A stretch of DNA of 64,000 bases from Cycas panzhihuaensis (lineage: Eukaryota > Cycadophyta), in NCBI GenBank assembly GCA_023213395.1, contig CM041465.1:182597741-182661740 (forward strand), read 5' to 3'. Under the pieces are notes generated by a model. That model was not told where the DNA came from. It searched no databases and saw nothing but the letters and a program-made list of their open reading frames with translations. Positions 45,173 to 55,789 of this stretch are shown one piece after another. The stretch's first letter is position 1, and every line of letters starts with the position of its first letter. The translations under genes were made by a program, and so were the position numbers.

Positions 45173-45725
45173 TGTGAAAAGAGGCTAGATGGCCTCAACA
45201 GTCCCAAGATCTAGAAACTAGGATCACTCTAGTTCTAGTTGCACAAATACAAACAAGTATAATAATCTCAAGGAAAATAGAGAGCAAAGAGACAAAGCAC
45301 AAATGAAAGAACAAGAAAAAATGATACCCAATATGTGGAGTTGGAATTGGTCCAACCTCCAAAGAATGAACAATTTGATTAGCAAACTGACAACATAACA
45401 ATACAGCTCCAACTCTCTTCTGAGACAATGAGAAGAGGTCTCATTATATAGAGTGAAATAAGAGACCTAAGGCCTTGGATGTTTGACAAGTGTCAAACAT
45501 CCAAGATACATGCCTTGCATGTTGGACATGTGTCATTTTGGGCTCTCATGTGAGCAAAAATGCATGAGGGTCCATTTGACCCTTTAGTGACAACGTTGTG
45601 TCACTAGAAAGAATATGGGTGTGCACTTTATCACTTAAGTGATAAGTCACCCCTAAAGTAAAAAGTACACATATTACATGAACATTAAAGTACATTATCT
45701 TAACATGTAAACATAAGGTTTAACA
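45173..45725 (-). repeat. E9 5' LTR (553 bp)
   Basis: Plus-strand ends TGTGAAAAGAGGC and AAGGTTTAACA. It is followed by GACTT. Confidence 0.95.
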
Positions 45726-45730
45726 GACTT

Positions 45731-46773
45731 AAACCCAGAAATTTTAATATCCAAAGATGAGTGATTGTTTCAGCTTTAATGATTTGATGAAATCACTAAG
45801 TGCAATGAAGATTTTAAACTCCAAAAAATTAAAAAAAATTGATTTTTCCCTTAGAAGATTTAAGCCAAAAAGTCTTAAATGACTAAAAAGACTTAAAAAA
45901 TAAGGAAAAAATAATATTTTTTAATAAGAGGAGTTATTAAAAGAAGCTTGATGAAGTCACTATGATTTTACCAAAAGAAACTGAATTTGTCTTAAAAAAA
46001 GGTGATTGCAGCATGACTTGGGCGACTCCCGTGGACATGCAAATGATGAGAATAGCGTGTAGAGACCTCTGTTTGTGCTGAAAATTCAGGAGGAGGGGTG
46101 CCCTAGTTGTATCCAACTCCCTCTAAAATCTCAAGGCTTTTCGTCAAGTGTGCAGAGAGATGCAAGTAATTGAAGTTATGGATAGTTACACGTCCTTGAG
46201 AAAGGAAAACTGGAGCCGTACGGCTGTCCAGGGTTTTAAACCCTCGTATTGATCACTAAAACTCTTCCCTTAAGTCTGCTACAGTTGCATGCAGGGTCAG
46301 TATGTGGACAACCAACTTGATATGAGAAAAAAGAGTGAAAAACATTATTTTTTGTGCTTTTTGAGTGGGGTTCCAAGGCTGAAAATGCCTAGAAATTGAT
46401 CCACAGCCTACAAGGGGCCTCAAACTTCAAGTAAATTCAGTCTGAGAGCTTCAAGTGCCTGGAGAATAGCTCATCACCCAAATATGAGAAAAACAAATTA
46501 GCTAAAAAACCCAGTTTTGATGAAAACACAAGGAAAACGTGAGTAAACCAACTCAAAAACTCAGTTGGTAGTCTAAAAAAAAATTCAGATCTGAGAAATA
46601 TGCCTTCTCCAGCCTTCAACACTGCTCCACAAAGCTTGATCTACAGTTGTAAGTCTAAAACATGCCTTAGATCGCCTTCGGAGAGCGAAGGTCGTCACCA
46701 AGGGGTAGTAGAACCTACTTTGAATCTCCTTTGAGCAAGAAAAACTTAGAACTGAGGGAACTAGTCTCCTCTA
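45731..46773 (-). other. E8 leader, LTR-proximal part
   Basis: About 1.0 kb with no gene. It holds a GAGCCGTACGGCT palindrome near 46212 and the hairpin CCTTCG-GAGAG-CGAAGG at 46675-46691. Confidence 0.65.
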
Positions 46774-46785
46774 GCTCTAATACCA
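46774..46785 (-). other. E8 primer-binding site
   Basis: TGGTATTAGAGC on the minus strand, two bases after the LTR; identical to that of E9. Confidence 0.85.
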
Positions 46786-46787
46786 AA

Positions 46788-47342
46788 TGTGAAAATTGGC
46801 CTAATGGCCTTACAATCCCAAGATCTAGAAGCTAGGTTCACTCTAGTTCTAGAAAGCAACAAATGCTAAACAAGTATGAAACTCTAAGATGAAACATAAG
46901 CAAGACAAAGCATGAAAAAAAGGAGCAAGAAAATGATACCAAAGATGAGGGGTTGGAATTGGTCCAACCTCCAAATGAATAACAATTTGATTAGCAAACT
47001 GTTAGCATAACAATACAGCTCCAACTCTATATAAAAACAATGAGGAGAGGTCTCATTATATAGAGTGAAAGGAGAGACCTAAGGCATTAGATGTTTGACA
47101 AGTGTCAAACATCCAAGGTACATGCCTTGCATGTAGGACATGTGTCCTTTTAGGGCTCTCAAGTGAGCAAAAGTGCATGGGGGTCCATTTGACTCTTTAG
47201 TGACAATGTTGTGTCACTAGAAAGAATGTGGGTGTGCACTTTATTATCACTTAAGTGATAAGTCACCCCTAAAGTACAAAAGTACAAATATTACATGAAA
47301 AATAAAGTACATAATCTTAACATGTAAACATAAGGTTTAACA
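46788..47342 (-). repeat. E8 5' LTR (555 bp)
   Basis: Near-identical to 32466-33017 and 3 bp longer through a small insertion (TTATTATCAC). It is followed by TGTTC. Confidence 0.95.
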
Positions 47343-47347
47343 TGTTC

Positions 47348-47960
47348 TAGTACAAGAGAAGCACCATAGGAGGTGCAACACCAATAGAGGATGAAGTAGA
47401 AATAGAGGAGTTATTAAATGAAAGGGATCTTAAGAATGTGCAAATATCAGTATAGAAAATCACAGGAACAACAAATACGCCTCAAACACTACGTTTTAAA
47501 GGGAGCATCAAGAATGCCAAAGTATCAATGCTTAGTTGATAGCAACAACACACACAATTTCATTAATAGGCTAATGATAGTCAACTTGGGCCTCCAAGTC
47601 AAACCACCAAAACAATTCAAAGTAGTGATTGCTAATGGTAATAGTATGCCACATGGAGCTTTTTGTGGCAAGGTACACCTTTAGATCTCAAACTACTTGT
47701 TGAGCACATATATGTTTGCCATGCCTATTGGAGGTGTTGATGTAGTGCTAGGCATATAATGGCTCCAAAATTTGGGAAATATAGTCACTAATTATAGAAC
47801 AAGCTTCATGAGTTTCTTCCAAAAAGACAATAAATACAAATTGCAAGCACTACCAACACCCCCATCACAACTAGTCTCGTCTCACAGCATGGAAAAATTG
47901 TTGAAGAAAAGTCCCTTCATCTCATGTCTTGCTATAAGATCTCAGTACAAGATGTCCCAT
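47348..47960 (+). pseudogene. E10 protease
   Basis: Plant Gypsy (RVP_2-type) protease: KHYVLKGASRM, then CLVDSNNTHNFIN, where the catalytic DSG reads DSN. VVIANGNSMPHGAFCG and MPIGGVDVVLGI-stop-WL follow; the stop (TAA) stands where glutamine is usual. Coding joins the Gag fragment at 32465 across E8. Confidence 0.85.
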
Positions 47961-49250
47961 TTGAAGTTCAAGCTATCATAGACCAACACAATAGGGTCTT
48001 TCAAGACATTCCCAAGGGGTTACTCTCACCTCGTGACAATGAGAATGTAATAGATTTAGTACTAGGAGTTGAACCCATAAACATCCAGCCTTATAGACAA
48101 CCGTACCACTTCAAGAAAGAAATCAAACAAATCACGAGGGATTTGTTTCAATAAGGGGCCATTGTACTCAGTACCAGTCCCTTTGCCTCTCTAGCTATTT
48201 TGATCATGAAAAAGGATAGATCTTATTGGATATACATTGATTGTCATGCTCTAAAATAATAGTAAAAAATAGGCATATGATATTGTGGATGGATGATTTG
48301 TTAGATGAATTACATGGCACCAAGTTCTTCTCTAAGATTGATCTTTACTTTAAATATTATCAAATCTGCATTAAAGATGAGGGCACATACAAGACGACCT
48401 TTTAGACACACGGAGGATTGTTTGAATTTTGGGTTATGCCATTCGGGTTGACTAATGCACCAACCTTCTAATGCAGTATGAATACAATATTTCAATTCTT
48501 TGCAAATGTGTCCAAATGCACTTTTGGACAAACAAAATTGGAATACTTGGGTCATATCATCACTTAGGACAAAGTCAAGATGGATCCAAAAAAGGTCCAA
48601 GCCATCATAAATAGGCCTACAACAATCAATTTCATAGGTGCTAGAAGTTTTCTAAGAGCATCGGGATTCCTATGATGTTTCATTAGAGGATATGCAAGCA
48701 TAGTAGCACTCTTGACTGACCTCACAAAAAAGGAAGCATTCATTTGGCACGATTTAGGAGAAAAGTCTTTTGAAGGATTAAAGAATACCCATGGTCATAA
48801 CCCTTGTCTCAACCATGCCAAACTTCTATGAACCATTTGTCCTGGAATGTGATGCGCTTGAAGTAGGATTAGGGGTAATTTGTTTTTAGAACCGACAACT
48901 TATAGCCTATGGAAGTCGGAAAGCTAATGCATAAGAAAGATTGAAACATGTTTACGACAAGGAAATGCTTACAATTATGCATGCCATCCACCAATGGCAA
49001 TGATATTTACTAGGCAACAAATTTTTGGTCAAGATAGATCATGACAATCTCAACTATTTCCTCAATCAATGCTCCTTATCATATGAACAACAAAAATGGG
49101 TAAGCAACAATCCTTCGATTTCGATATCATTTATAAGAAGGGAAAGGAGAACATGGTTGTAGATGCATTGTCCAAGATTTCAGAACAATCGGCATGCCAA
49201 GCTATCTCAGTGGTGAAACCCAATTGGACACAAGAATTGCCACAAGAATA
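47961..49250 (+). pseudogene. E10 reverse transcriptase (active site deleted) and RNase H
   Basis: IIDQHNRVFQDIPKGL, INIQPYRQPYHFKKEI, then stops; LHGTKFFSKIDLYFKYYQI and MPFGLTNAPTF. After NTIFQFF the sequence jumps to ANVSKCTFGQTKLEYLGHI, so the segment that holds the catalytic FxDD and the following about 30 residues is missing (near 48500). RNase H is heavily broken; the end is readable as FDFDIIYKKGKENMVVDALSK near 49115-49175. Confidence 0.85.
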
Positions 49251-50331
49251 GAAGGAAGATCTATTGCAACAAATATTCCAACAGATTCAAGAAGGAATAT
49301 AGATAGATAAACGAATTGCAAAATGATCTGATATTGCGTCAAGGGAAGAACTTCATCCCTCATACCTTAGCACTCAAGGAGAAGGTCTTCCAAGAAGCTC
49401 ACGTGACACCATTGACAGGACACATAGACATTAATAGAATATATCGACAAATCCATAATATATTTTTTTGGAAGGGATTGAAGGTAGACATCTACAAGTT
49501 TGTTTATAAATGCGACACTTGTTAAAGAAATAAAAGCAAAAGTGTCAGAATTCTAGGATTACTTCAAATGTTACATGTGCCAGAACAAAAATGGGAATAA
49601 ATATCGATGGATTTTATTATAGTTCTACCTAGATCAGAGGGCAAAGATTCGATATTTGTTGTAGTGGATTGATAGACCAAGTATGCACACTTTAGAGGTA
49701 CGCCTCCACAACTAAGGCTAGCTAGGTTATCGATTTATCTGTGAAAAAAATCCATGGATTGCATGGTTTTTCCAAGGTCATAGTGAGCAATCATGATCCA
49801 AAATTCATAGGCAACTTTTGGCAAGAGTCTCTCTGACAAGTAGGAACCAAGCTCATGATGAGCACAACATATCATCCCTAAATAGATGGACAAACAGAAG
49901 CAGTGAATAAATGTTTGGAAGGTTATTTGCGAAATTTTTATTTGACAAGCAACAATATTGGCTTAAGTGGTTACATTTTGTTGAATGATGGTTCAACACT
50001 ACCTATCATACATCAGCTAAAATGATGCATTTTCAAGCACATTATGGATATGATCCTTTGTCCCTCTGCAAATGGGTCGGTAAATCCAATGCCCTCACCG
50101 TACAGGATCAACAACAATAATGTGCTCAGACATTATAAATTTTGAAGGACAATCTCAACTTAGCAAGGAACCAAATGGAGCAGCAAGTCAACTTGCATAA
50201 ATCTGAAAGATCGTTTGAAAAAGGCGATTCAATATTTTTAAGCCTTTAACCATACAAAGAATCTACCTTGAAATAGATAGGGAGGCATGAATTACAACCA
50301 TGATTTTATGGGCATTATCAGATCTTGGAAA
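49251..50331 (+). pseudogene. E10 integrase
   Basis: The H2C2 zinc region at 49316-49525: HVTPLTGHIDINRIYRQIH and KCDTC. The core follows in broken frames (ISMDFIIVLPRSEG, with the first Asp). Many stops. It ends in HYQILE at 50331, where E11 interrupts; coding resumes at 54987 (RLGEVAYRL). Confidence 0.82.
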
Positions 50332-50843
50332 TGTTGAAGTAATTAAATATTAGAGTTAGAATATTAGAATATTATATTGTAATGCACATCTGTGCAAGTA
50401 GGTGGTCTTTGGTTTATTGGTCAAACAACAGCTAGAGGTTAGTCAGTTACAAGTTTGTTCTTACGGCATAGTTTGAAAGTGTTTTGTTATGACATTAAAC
50501 ATTATAGGAGGATGCTAGAAATGATGTTTAATGTTTTGATGTTAGAAGTAATGTCTAGTGGTCTGATATTAAATAGGGTAGTATTAATGTTAGAAAGTGG
50601 TAAATGAGTTAGTGTTAAGGAGTCACCCTTAACTCTTTCATTAGGAATATTAAAATAAGTCATTAAGGTGTGTGCATAGTGGTAGTCATAACGGTCATTG
50701 ATCAAGTGTGAGGTGATCGTACATTATAAATATGAATCCATATCTATTACAATAGACAATGGAGAAGATCGTATTCTATGAGACTTATTTTTGAATCTTG
50801 TTGCAATTCTTCTATTTACATGTTGATACCTGTCTTTCTATCA
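50332..50843 (+). repeat. E11 5' LTR (512 bp)
   Basis: Starts TGTTGAAGTAATTAAATATTAG and ends CTTTCTATCA. It contains several TGTTAGAA / AATATTAG words. Confidence 0.93.
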
Positions 50844-50855
50844 TGGTATTAGAGT
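50844..50855 (+). other. E11 primer-binding site
   Basis: TGGTATTAGAGT directly after the LTR; initiator-methionine tRNA type with two transitions. Confidence 0.85.
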
Positions 50856-51700
50856 AGGTTAGAGAGATAAGTTCGTTTACCGGTACTCATCTATTGTAGG
50901 TTTGCTAGTTGAGGAGCTATTCGTGGGTTCTTTATTGTTGACATTAGGAAGAGCCTGTTGAAACCCTTCTTTGTGATTATGTTCGATGTTGTGGATTTGT
51001 GTTGTTGATGCGAAGGAACTGAATTGAGCTATGAAGAATCATTGTTGATGTTGTGTTGACCGCCCCTACACTGTATGAGTCGTTGCCCTATGATGTTGTG
51101 AATATCCACCTGCTCACTCCGTGCATTGTCTCTGTTGCTGCTATCTGGTGGTGAGCTTTCTCTTTTGAGGTTGCCAATTCCTCAGTTGAGTTGTTGAGTT
51201 TCTTGTGGCCCTTTTCTGTGTTCATGGTTGTGTCTTTGTGATGGTTTATTCGCTATGGTTGTGTAGTACCCACTTGTTGTGGCATCCTTATTGTGTGATT
51301 TTGTTACACCACCTCCTCATACTTGCATTGCCTGTTCATGGTATAGACGTGGGTGAAAAGTAGCTTGTTTGCTATGCGACCTGTTGTACCTATGTGTTGA
51401 GGATCATTGAGGCGTTTAGTTGTTCTCTGTCGTTGGATTTGTTGATGCACCCATTCTATGGTGCTTCCACTGCATGATTGTTGTTACCTACTCTTTTGTT
51501 CGTCTAACGCTCTTACATGCCCTATGGCGGTGCCCACATTCCTCTAGCGACCTCTTGCGAAGACAATGTGGAGTCTATATATCTATCCACAATGATGTGA
51601 AGAACCATCGACTATGAAGAACCTTGCATACATAAAGAAATAACCATCCGCTTAGCATGATCAATTGTAGGATTGGAAAAGGAAAATCTTGGTTGTAGAA
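50856..51700 (+). other. E11 leader
   Basis: No gene recognised. T- and G-rich sequence with GTTGTG-type words. Short frames show no motif. Confidence 0.5.
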
Positions 51701-51732
51701 AGTAGGGGTCAAAAAGCAAAAGCATAGTACAT

Positions 51733-51957
51733 AGTTTTAGTTGAGAAAGCTTCAAATGTGAATGCAGAATTGGTTCATGTCTAGAACTATATGGATGAAT
51801 TACAAACAACTTTGCTTCAAGTTAAGAGTGAGAAACAGTCAGTTGTTGAACAAGTTACATCTGCAGGTAAGAGCATAAGTGATTTGGTGAGGCAATTAGC
51901 AAAGGAACAACAACGAGTCAAATATAGGATATCCAGTCTAAGAACTTGCATTTGAAG
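51733..51957 (+). pseudogene. E11 coiled-coil-like reading frame
   Basis: A frame beginning near 51733 (VEKASNVNAEL) has one TAG at 51782-51784, then MDELQTTLLQVKSEKQSVVEQ, SISDLVRQLAKEQQR. The heptad spacing of L, V and I suggests a coiled coil of about 50 residues. It ends at a TGA near 51955, with a few open residues after it. I cannot tell whether it belongs to the same ancestral protein as the frame at 52758-54351. Confidence 0.4.
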
Positions 51958-52757
51958 GGCACTGATACAAGTGGAGGAGCCTTTTGCCTTCGAATTAATG
52001 GGTGCTAGGACAACAAAAGTGCCATAAGATCAAGTTGTGCCTAATTTCAGGATGAGCATGTATGTCAACTTTACTAGGCCTTTCCGTTGGGATTTTAATT
52101 AGTGTTAGTGGTTGTTGTGGTTTCAGTAGTCAACGATCTGATTATTAGAAGAAGTTTATAGATCTATGATTTGGAAGTTAGCACATTTAGATTTTTGTGT
52201 TATGAATTTAGCTTAAACAAAACCCATAGCTTTGTACTGGTACTTTCGTGGCTGCACCATTGAGGAGGTTCTTTCTTAGCCTCAACTTAAGGGTCTAAGA
52301 TAAATGGCATTTATTTTGATGCAATCTTTTAGCATTTTTCAGTGTGCTAGTGTTTACGTTGTAAAGAAATTTGGTATAATATGCGGAAAAATTTATTGAT
52401 GTGAATTTGTTGAATTCGAGGCTGGCATATATGGAAAAGTAATGACATATGAAGTTGTCTGGTAACATAGTATGGATGAAGTTATTGCTATGAATATGAA
52501 CTTGTCGGCTTGTGAAATTGTTAAGCATTGATTTGTGTTTTGTTAGTGAAAGTGATGGTATTGTAATTGTAAGCACATATTTTGGTTGCGAGGGTTGGGT
52601 TCTGAAATGATGGATCAATCATCCATGATTGATTAAGGTGAACATGTGTCCTTTTCCCTGATTGTAAAGGAGATATGTCAGGACAACAAGAAGAAGATGC
52701 ATGGTGCAGATTGCAATTAACCAGTGGCAAGATATAAGGGGGAGTGCCTAAAACGCG
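51958..52757 (+). other. E11 interior without recognised gene
   Basis: About 800 bp. Weakly protein-like stretches with stops (for example PNFRMSMYVNFTRPFRW near 52040-52092), then AT-rich sequence with no motif. Confidence 0.4.
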
Positions 52758-54467
52758 TTGGAAGCATTCCTAAAGGAGTTGTTTTGGGATGACTTGCTTC
52801 AAGTCATGGAGGAGAATGATGTAGTCATATTCATACAAGAGATGAATGAATATTACTTATGTGATATACTTTTCCTGATACATAAGTGTAATGGAGCAAA
52901 CTACTACTGCTGGACAATCAAAATGAAAAGTATATTCATGTGCAAAAGATTATGGAACATTGTTACTAATGGACATGATGTTCCTAATGATGAAGAAGAA
53001 AGGGAAAAACTTAAGGAAGAAAGATAGAGAAGCAATTATCATTATTCTTACTACATTAGATAAAGTTGTTCTTCCTTCAGCATATCATTTTGTTATTCCT
53101 ATAGTTCATCATACTAGTACTGCTAAAGAAGTTTGGAACATTTTGAAGGATGCATTTGAAAATATTCCTAAAGAGATATAATAGGTTGTTGAAAAAGCAA
53201 TTAGAAAGGTAAACAAAATTATTGATGATTATGATACAGGTGATGATTATGATAAGACCACTACTGACGCTTTTGATGATGTTATTGATGAATTTGTAGC
53301 TAACTGTGAAAACTCTATTATCGAAGAATTTCTAGCTGGATGTGAAGAAATCCTTCTTGTTAAAGAACCTGCTACGGAAGCTGAAGATTCTACTTCAAAA
53401 GTTGAACTTGTTGATGGAGATGTTGATTAAGAAGAAGAATTTATACAAGACACTAATTTTACAGATCATCCTATTGTTGTTGATTCTTCTATTGAAATTT
53501 TATCTTTAGTTCCTGATCAGGTCATAGCAGATCAACTAGAGCCCAGAAAGATGAAGCTTAGCCTTGGAATACATGGTGAATCTAGAACTACTTTGGCCAA
53601 TTTATAACTAGTCGATATCAGAGTATCTTATGTTCTCAAACACATCTTATCATTGGAGATACAAAATGTTTCAATTAACCAAGAGAGCAAGATTGCATTA
53701 ATGGTAAATGGTTTGAGAGCTATATCCTTGATGGAATTCATGATTGAAGCTGAGAAGGTTGTTGTCAAACTATAAATAGACCATGGTCTTGCAGTTGAAT
53801 GTGTTTATACCAAGTCCCTTGTAATTTCACCTGGCATAGCAAATGTCACAATGTCCATTGTTGCAAGTTTTGTGCCTGTTGCTTTGAGAGAAACATTTAA
53901 TGCATTCATAGTACACAATGGTCTTAAGCTCTTCTGTTTAGGAACTTCAGCACCCTTGATTGATATGGGGGGAACAAATCTGTTGGTTGAGAACTTTGCT
54001 ATGGAAGTAGAATAGGTCTCAATAGTATCAACAAGCATTAAAGAGGAATCATTACTCTTCTACTTCTTCTCTCTTCAAGATTGTTTGGAGGTTTTTGGAT
54101 CTCACTTCTCTAGCTCATCTTCTTATTTAATGGAAGATGATCTCATGATACATCATTCTCGTTCTATAATAAATGTAGAAACAATTGACATATTGAAGCA
54201 ATCCAAAAACCTTGAAGCAAAGATTCATAGAATAGGTAATCAGAGAAAAGTGCTTCATTGGAAAGAACCTATCATGTTGAAGAATCCATATTTACACACT
54301 AGAATGAAGAATGTCAAGTTCAAGGATTATTACTTTCAAGAGTTACTATAATAAGGACATCATTACGGGATCGAAGTTGAAGATCGAATTGAAGACATCA
54401 TCTTCAAAACATTTCCAAGGACGAGGTATTGCAAATTCAAAAGACCCCAAATGTGCAATAAAGGGGG
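52758..54467 (+). pseudogene. E11 Gag-like protein followed by an unknown domain
   Basis: The N-terminal part at 52758-53178 is Copia Gag-like (UBN2 type): CNGANYYCWTIKMKSIFM, RLWNIVTNG, then after a frameshift near 53020 the pattern TSTAKEVWNILKDAFE. The same frame then continues to the purine tract (about 54467) through eight in-frame stops, all TAA or TAG, none TGA: 53179, 53182, 53428, 53605, 53773, 54013, 54349 and 54352. The middle (53210-53440) is very acidic. The rest has no motif I know; parts read APLIDMGGTNLLVENFAMEVE-like and, at the end, HHYGIEVEDRIEDIIFKTF. Gene capture or an unassigned accessory protein are both possible. Confidence 0.6.
54458..54467 (+). other. E11 polypurine tract
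   Basis: ATAAAGGGGG directly before the 3' LTR. Confidence 0.85.
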
Positions 54468-54981
54468 TGTTGAAGTAATTAAATATTAGAGAATTAGAAT
54501 ATTAGATTATTATATCGTAATGCACATTTGTGCAAGTAGGTCGTCTTTGCTTTATTGGTCAGACAATAGGTAGAGGTTAGTCAGTTACAAGTTTGTTCTT
54601 AGGATATAGTTTGAAAGTGTTTTGTTACGCCATTAAACATTATAGAGGGGTGTTAGAAATAATGTTTAATGTTTTGATGTTAGAAGTAATGTCTAGTGGT
54701 CCAATATTAAATAGGATAATATTAATGTTAGAAAGTGGTAAATGAATTAGTGTTAAGGAGTCACCCTTAACCCTTTCATTAGGAATATTAAAATAAGTCA
54801 TTAAGGTGTGTGCATAGTGGTAGTCATAACAATCATTGGTCAAGTGTGAGGTGATCATGCATTATAAATATGTACTCATATCTATTACAATAGACAATGG
54901 AGAAGATCATATTCTATGAGACTTATTTTTGAATCTTGTTGCAATGGTTGTGTTTATACACTGATACCTGTCCTTCTATTA
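54468..54981 (+). repeat. E11 3' LTR (514 bp)
   Basis: Same start as the 5' copy, ending CCTTCTATTA (CA changed to TA). It is followed by GGAAA. Confidence 0.93.
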
Positions 54982-54986
54982 GGAAA

Positions 54987-55305
54987 GGCTAGGAGAAGTA
55001 GCCTATCGGCTTGATCCACCGTCATCCAACAAAGTACACAATGTGTTCTACATTTCTTGTCTCAAACCAAAGTTGGGACAAAGCACAACAATACAATTAG
55101 AATTTCCAACACTGGACGAACAAGGGAAGTTAATTGTAGAACTTGAAGGCATCCTCTAGATTCAGATCAAGCAACTTCAATCCAAGGAGATTCAAGAGCA
55201 TTCGATCAATTGGAAGAACCTTGATAGAAAAGATGCTACATGGGAATTCGAAGAATGGTACCAACAACATTCTCACATCCACATGCTTTGAGGGCAAAGC
55301 ATGTT
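54987..55305 (+). pseudogene. E10 integrase C-terminus and chromodomain
   Basis: RLGEVAYRLDPPSSNKVHNVFY and CLKPKLGQ form the integrase tail. LDEQGKLIVELEGIL leads into a chromodomain-like end: INWKNLDRKDATWEFEEW. One stop (TAG) at about 55160. Chromodomain-bearing Gypsy elements (chromoviruses) use it to target chromatin. It resumes exactly after the E11 duplication. Confidence 0.88.
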
Positions 55306-55308
55306 CTT

Positions 55309-55318
55309 AGTGGGGGGA
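55309..55318 (+). other. E10 polypurine tract
   Basis: AGTGGGGGGA shortly after the chromodomain end and two bases before the likely LTR start. Confidence 0.7.
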
Positions 55319-55320
55319 CT

Positions 55321-55788
55321 TGTACCATCTCTTTTCTTTTTATAAAAAATTGATGTCCTCTCTTTTCAAATTGACTTCCATTCATGATAGATATTACATC
55401 TATGTACTCTTTATTTAAAAAATTGACACTCTCTCCTCCTAAACTAACTTCTATTCATGGCATTTATTACATTTATATATAAGGGCTTCCTACCCTATTT
55501 GTAATCATCATTTTTGCAAGAGATTCAAGACTACCATTTTTGGCTCCTAGTTGGACACTGCAACTAGATGACACCTTGCCTCAAAGAGGGGGTATTTTTG
55601 TAAGATTCAATATTTGTTATTTTCATTTGATACTATTTAATTTGCAAGGATTATTTGGTGTATTTCTAGAGTTTTACTTCAAATTTGTGCATTAGTGGAT
55701 CTTTATTATTGTTGTAAATTACTTTTAAATAGCATATATCTGTGTCATTCTGTTGGTTTTGGTTTGAATTCCAATTGGAGTTCTCACA
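55321..55788 (+). repeat. E10 3' LTR, right end uncertain
   Basis: Begins TGTACCATCTC after the purine tract. A plausible end is TTCTCACA at 55788, but there is no second copy to compare. LINE-like coding may begin slightly before that point. Confidence 0.45.
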
Positions 55789-55789
55789 T

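Larger units (their letters stand above)
38314..45725 (-). mobile_element. E9: Ty1/Copia retrotransposon nested in E8 (7412 bp)
   Basis: LTRs are 38314-38860 (547 bp) and 45173-45725 (553 bp). The duplication GACTT is at 38309-38313 and 45726-45730. It has the same orientation and broad family as E8 but a distinct LTR subtype. I count about 17 LTR substitutions (about 3%). It lies inside the E8 leader, so two similar elements stand head to tail. Confidence 0.95.
32466..47342 (-). mobile_element. E8: Ty1/Copia retrotransposon carrying E9
   Basis: LTRs are 32466-33017 (552 bp) and 46788-47342 (555 bp). The duplication TGTTC is at 32461-32465 and 47343-47347. E9 is inserted in its leader. I count about 16 LTR substitutions (about 3%), among the lowest here. 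Read right to left: LTR, primer site, leader, gag, protease, integrase, reverse transcriptase, RNase H, purine tract, LTR. Confidence 0.95.
50332..54981 (+). mobile_element. E11: non-autonomous LTR element with an unrecognised gene (4650 bp)
   Basis: LTRs are 50332-50843 (512 bp) and 54468-54981 (514 bp). The duplication GGAAA is at 50327-50331 and 54982-54986. The interior (3.6 kb) has a Copia Gag-like start but no protease, integrase, reverse transcriptase or RNase H. It carries a long unknown frame instead. I count about 43 LTR differences (about 8%). Confidence 0.93.
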
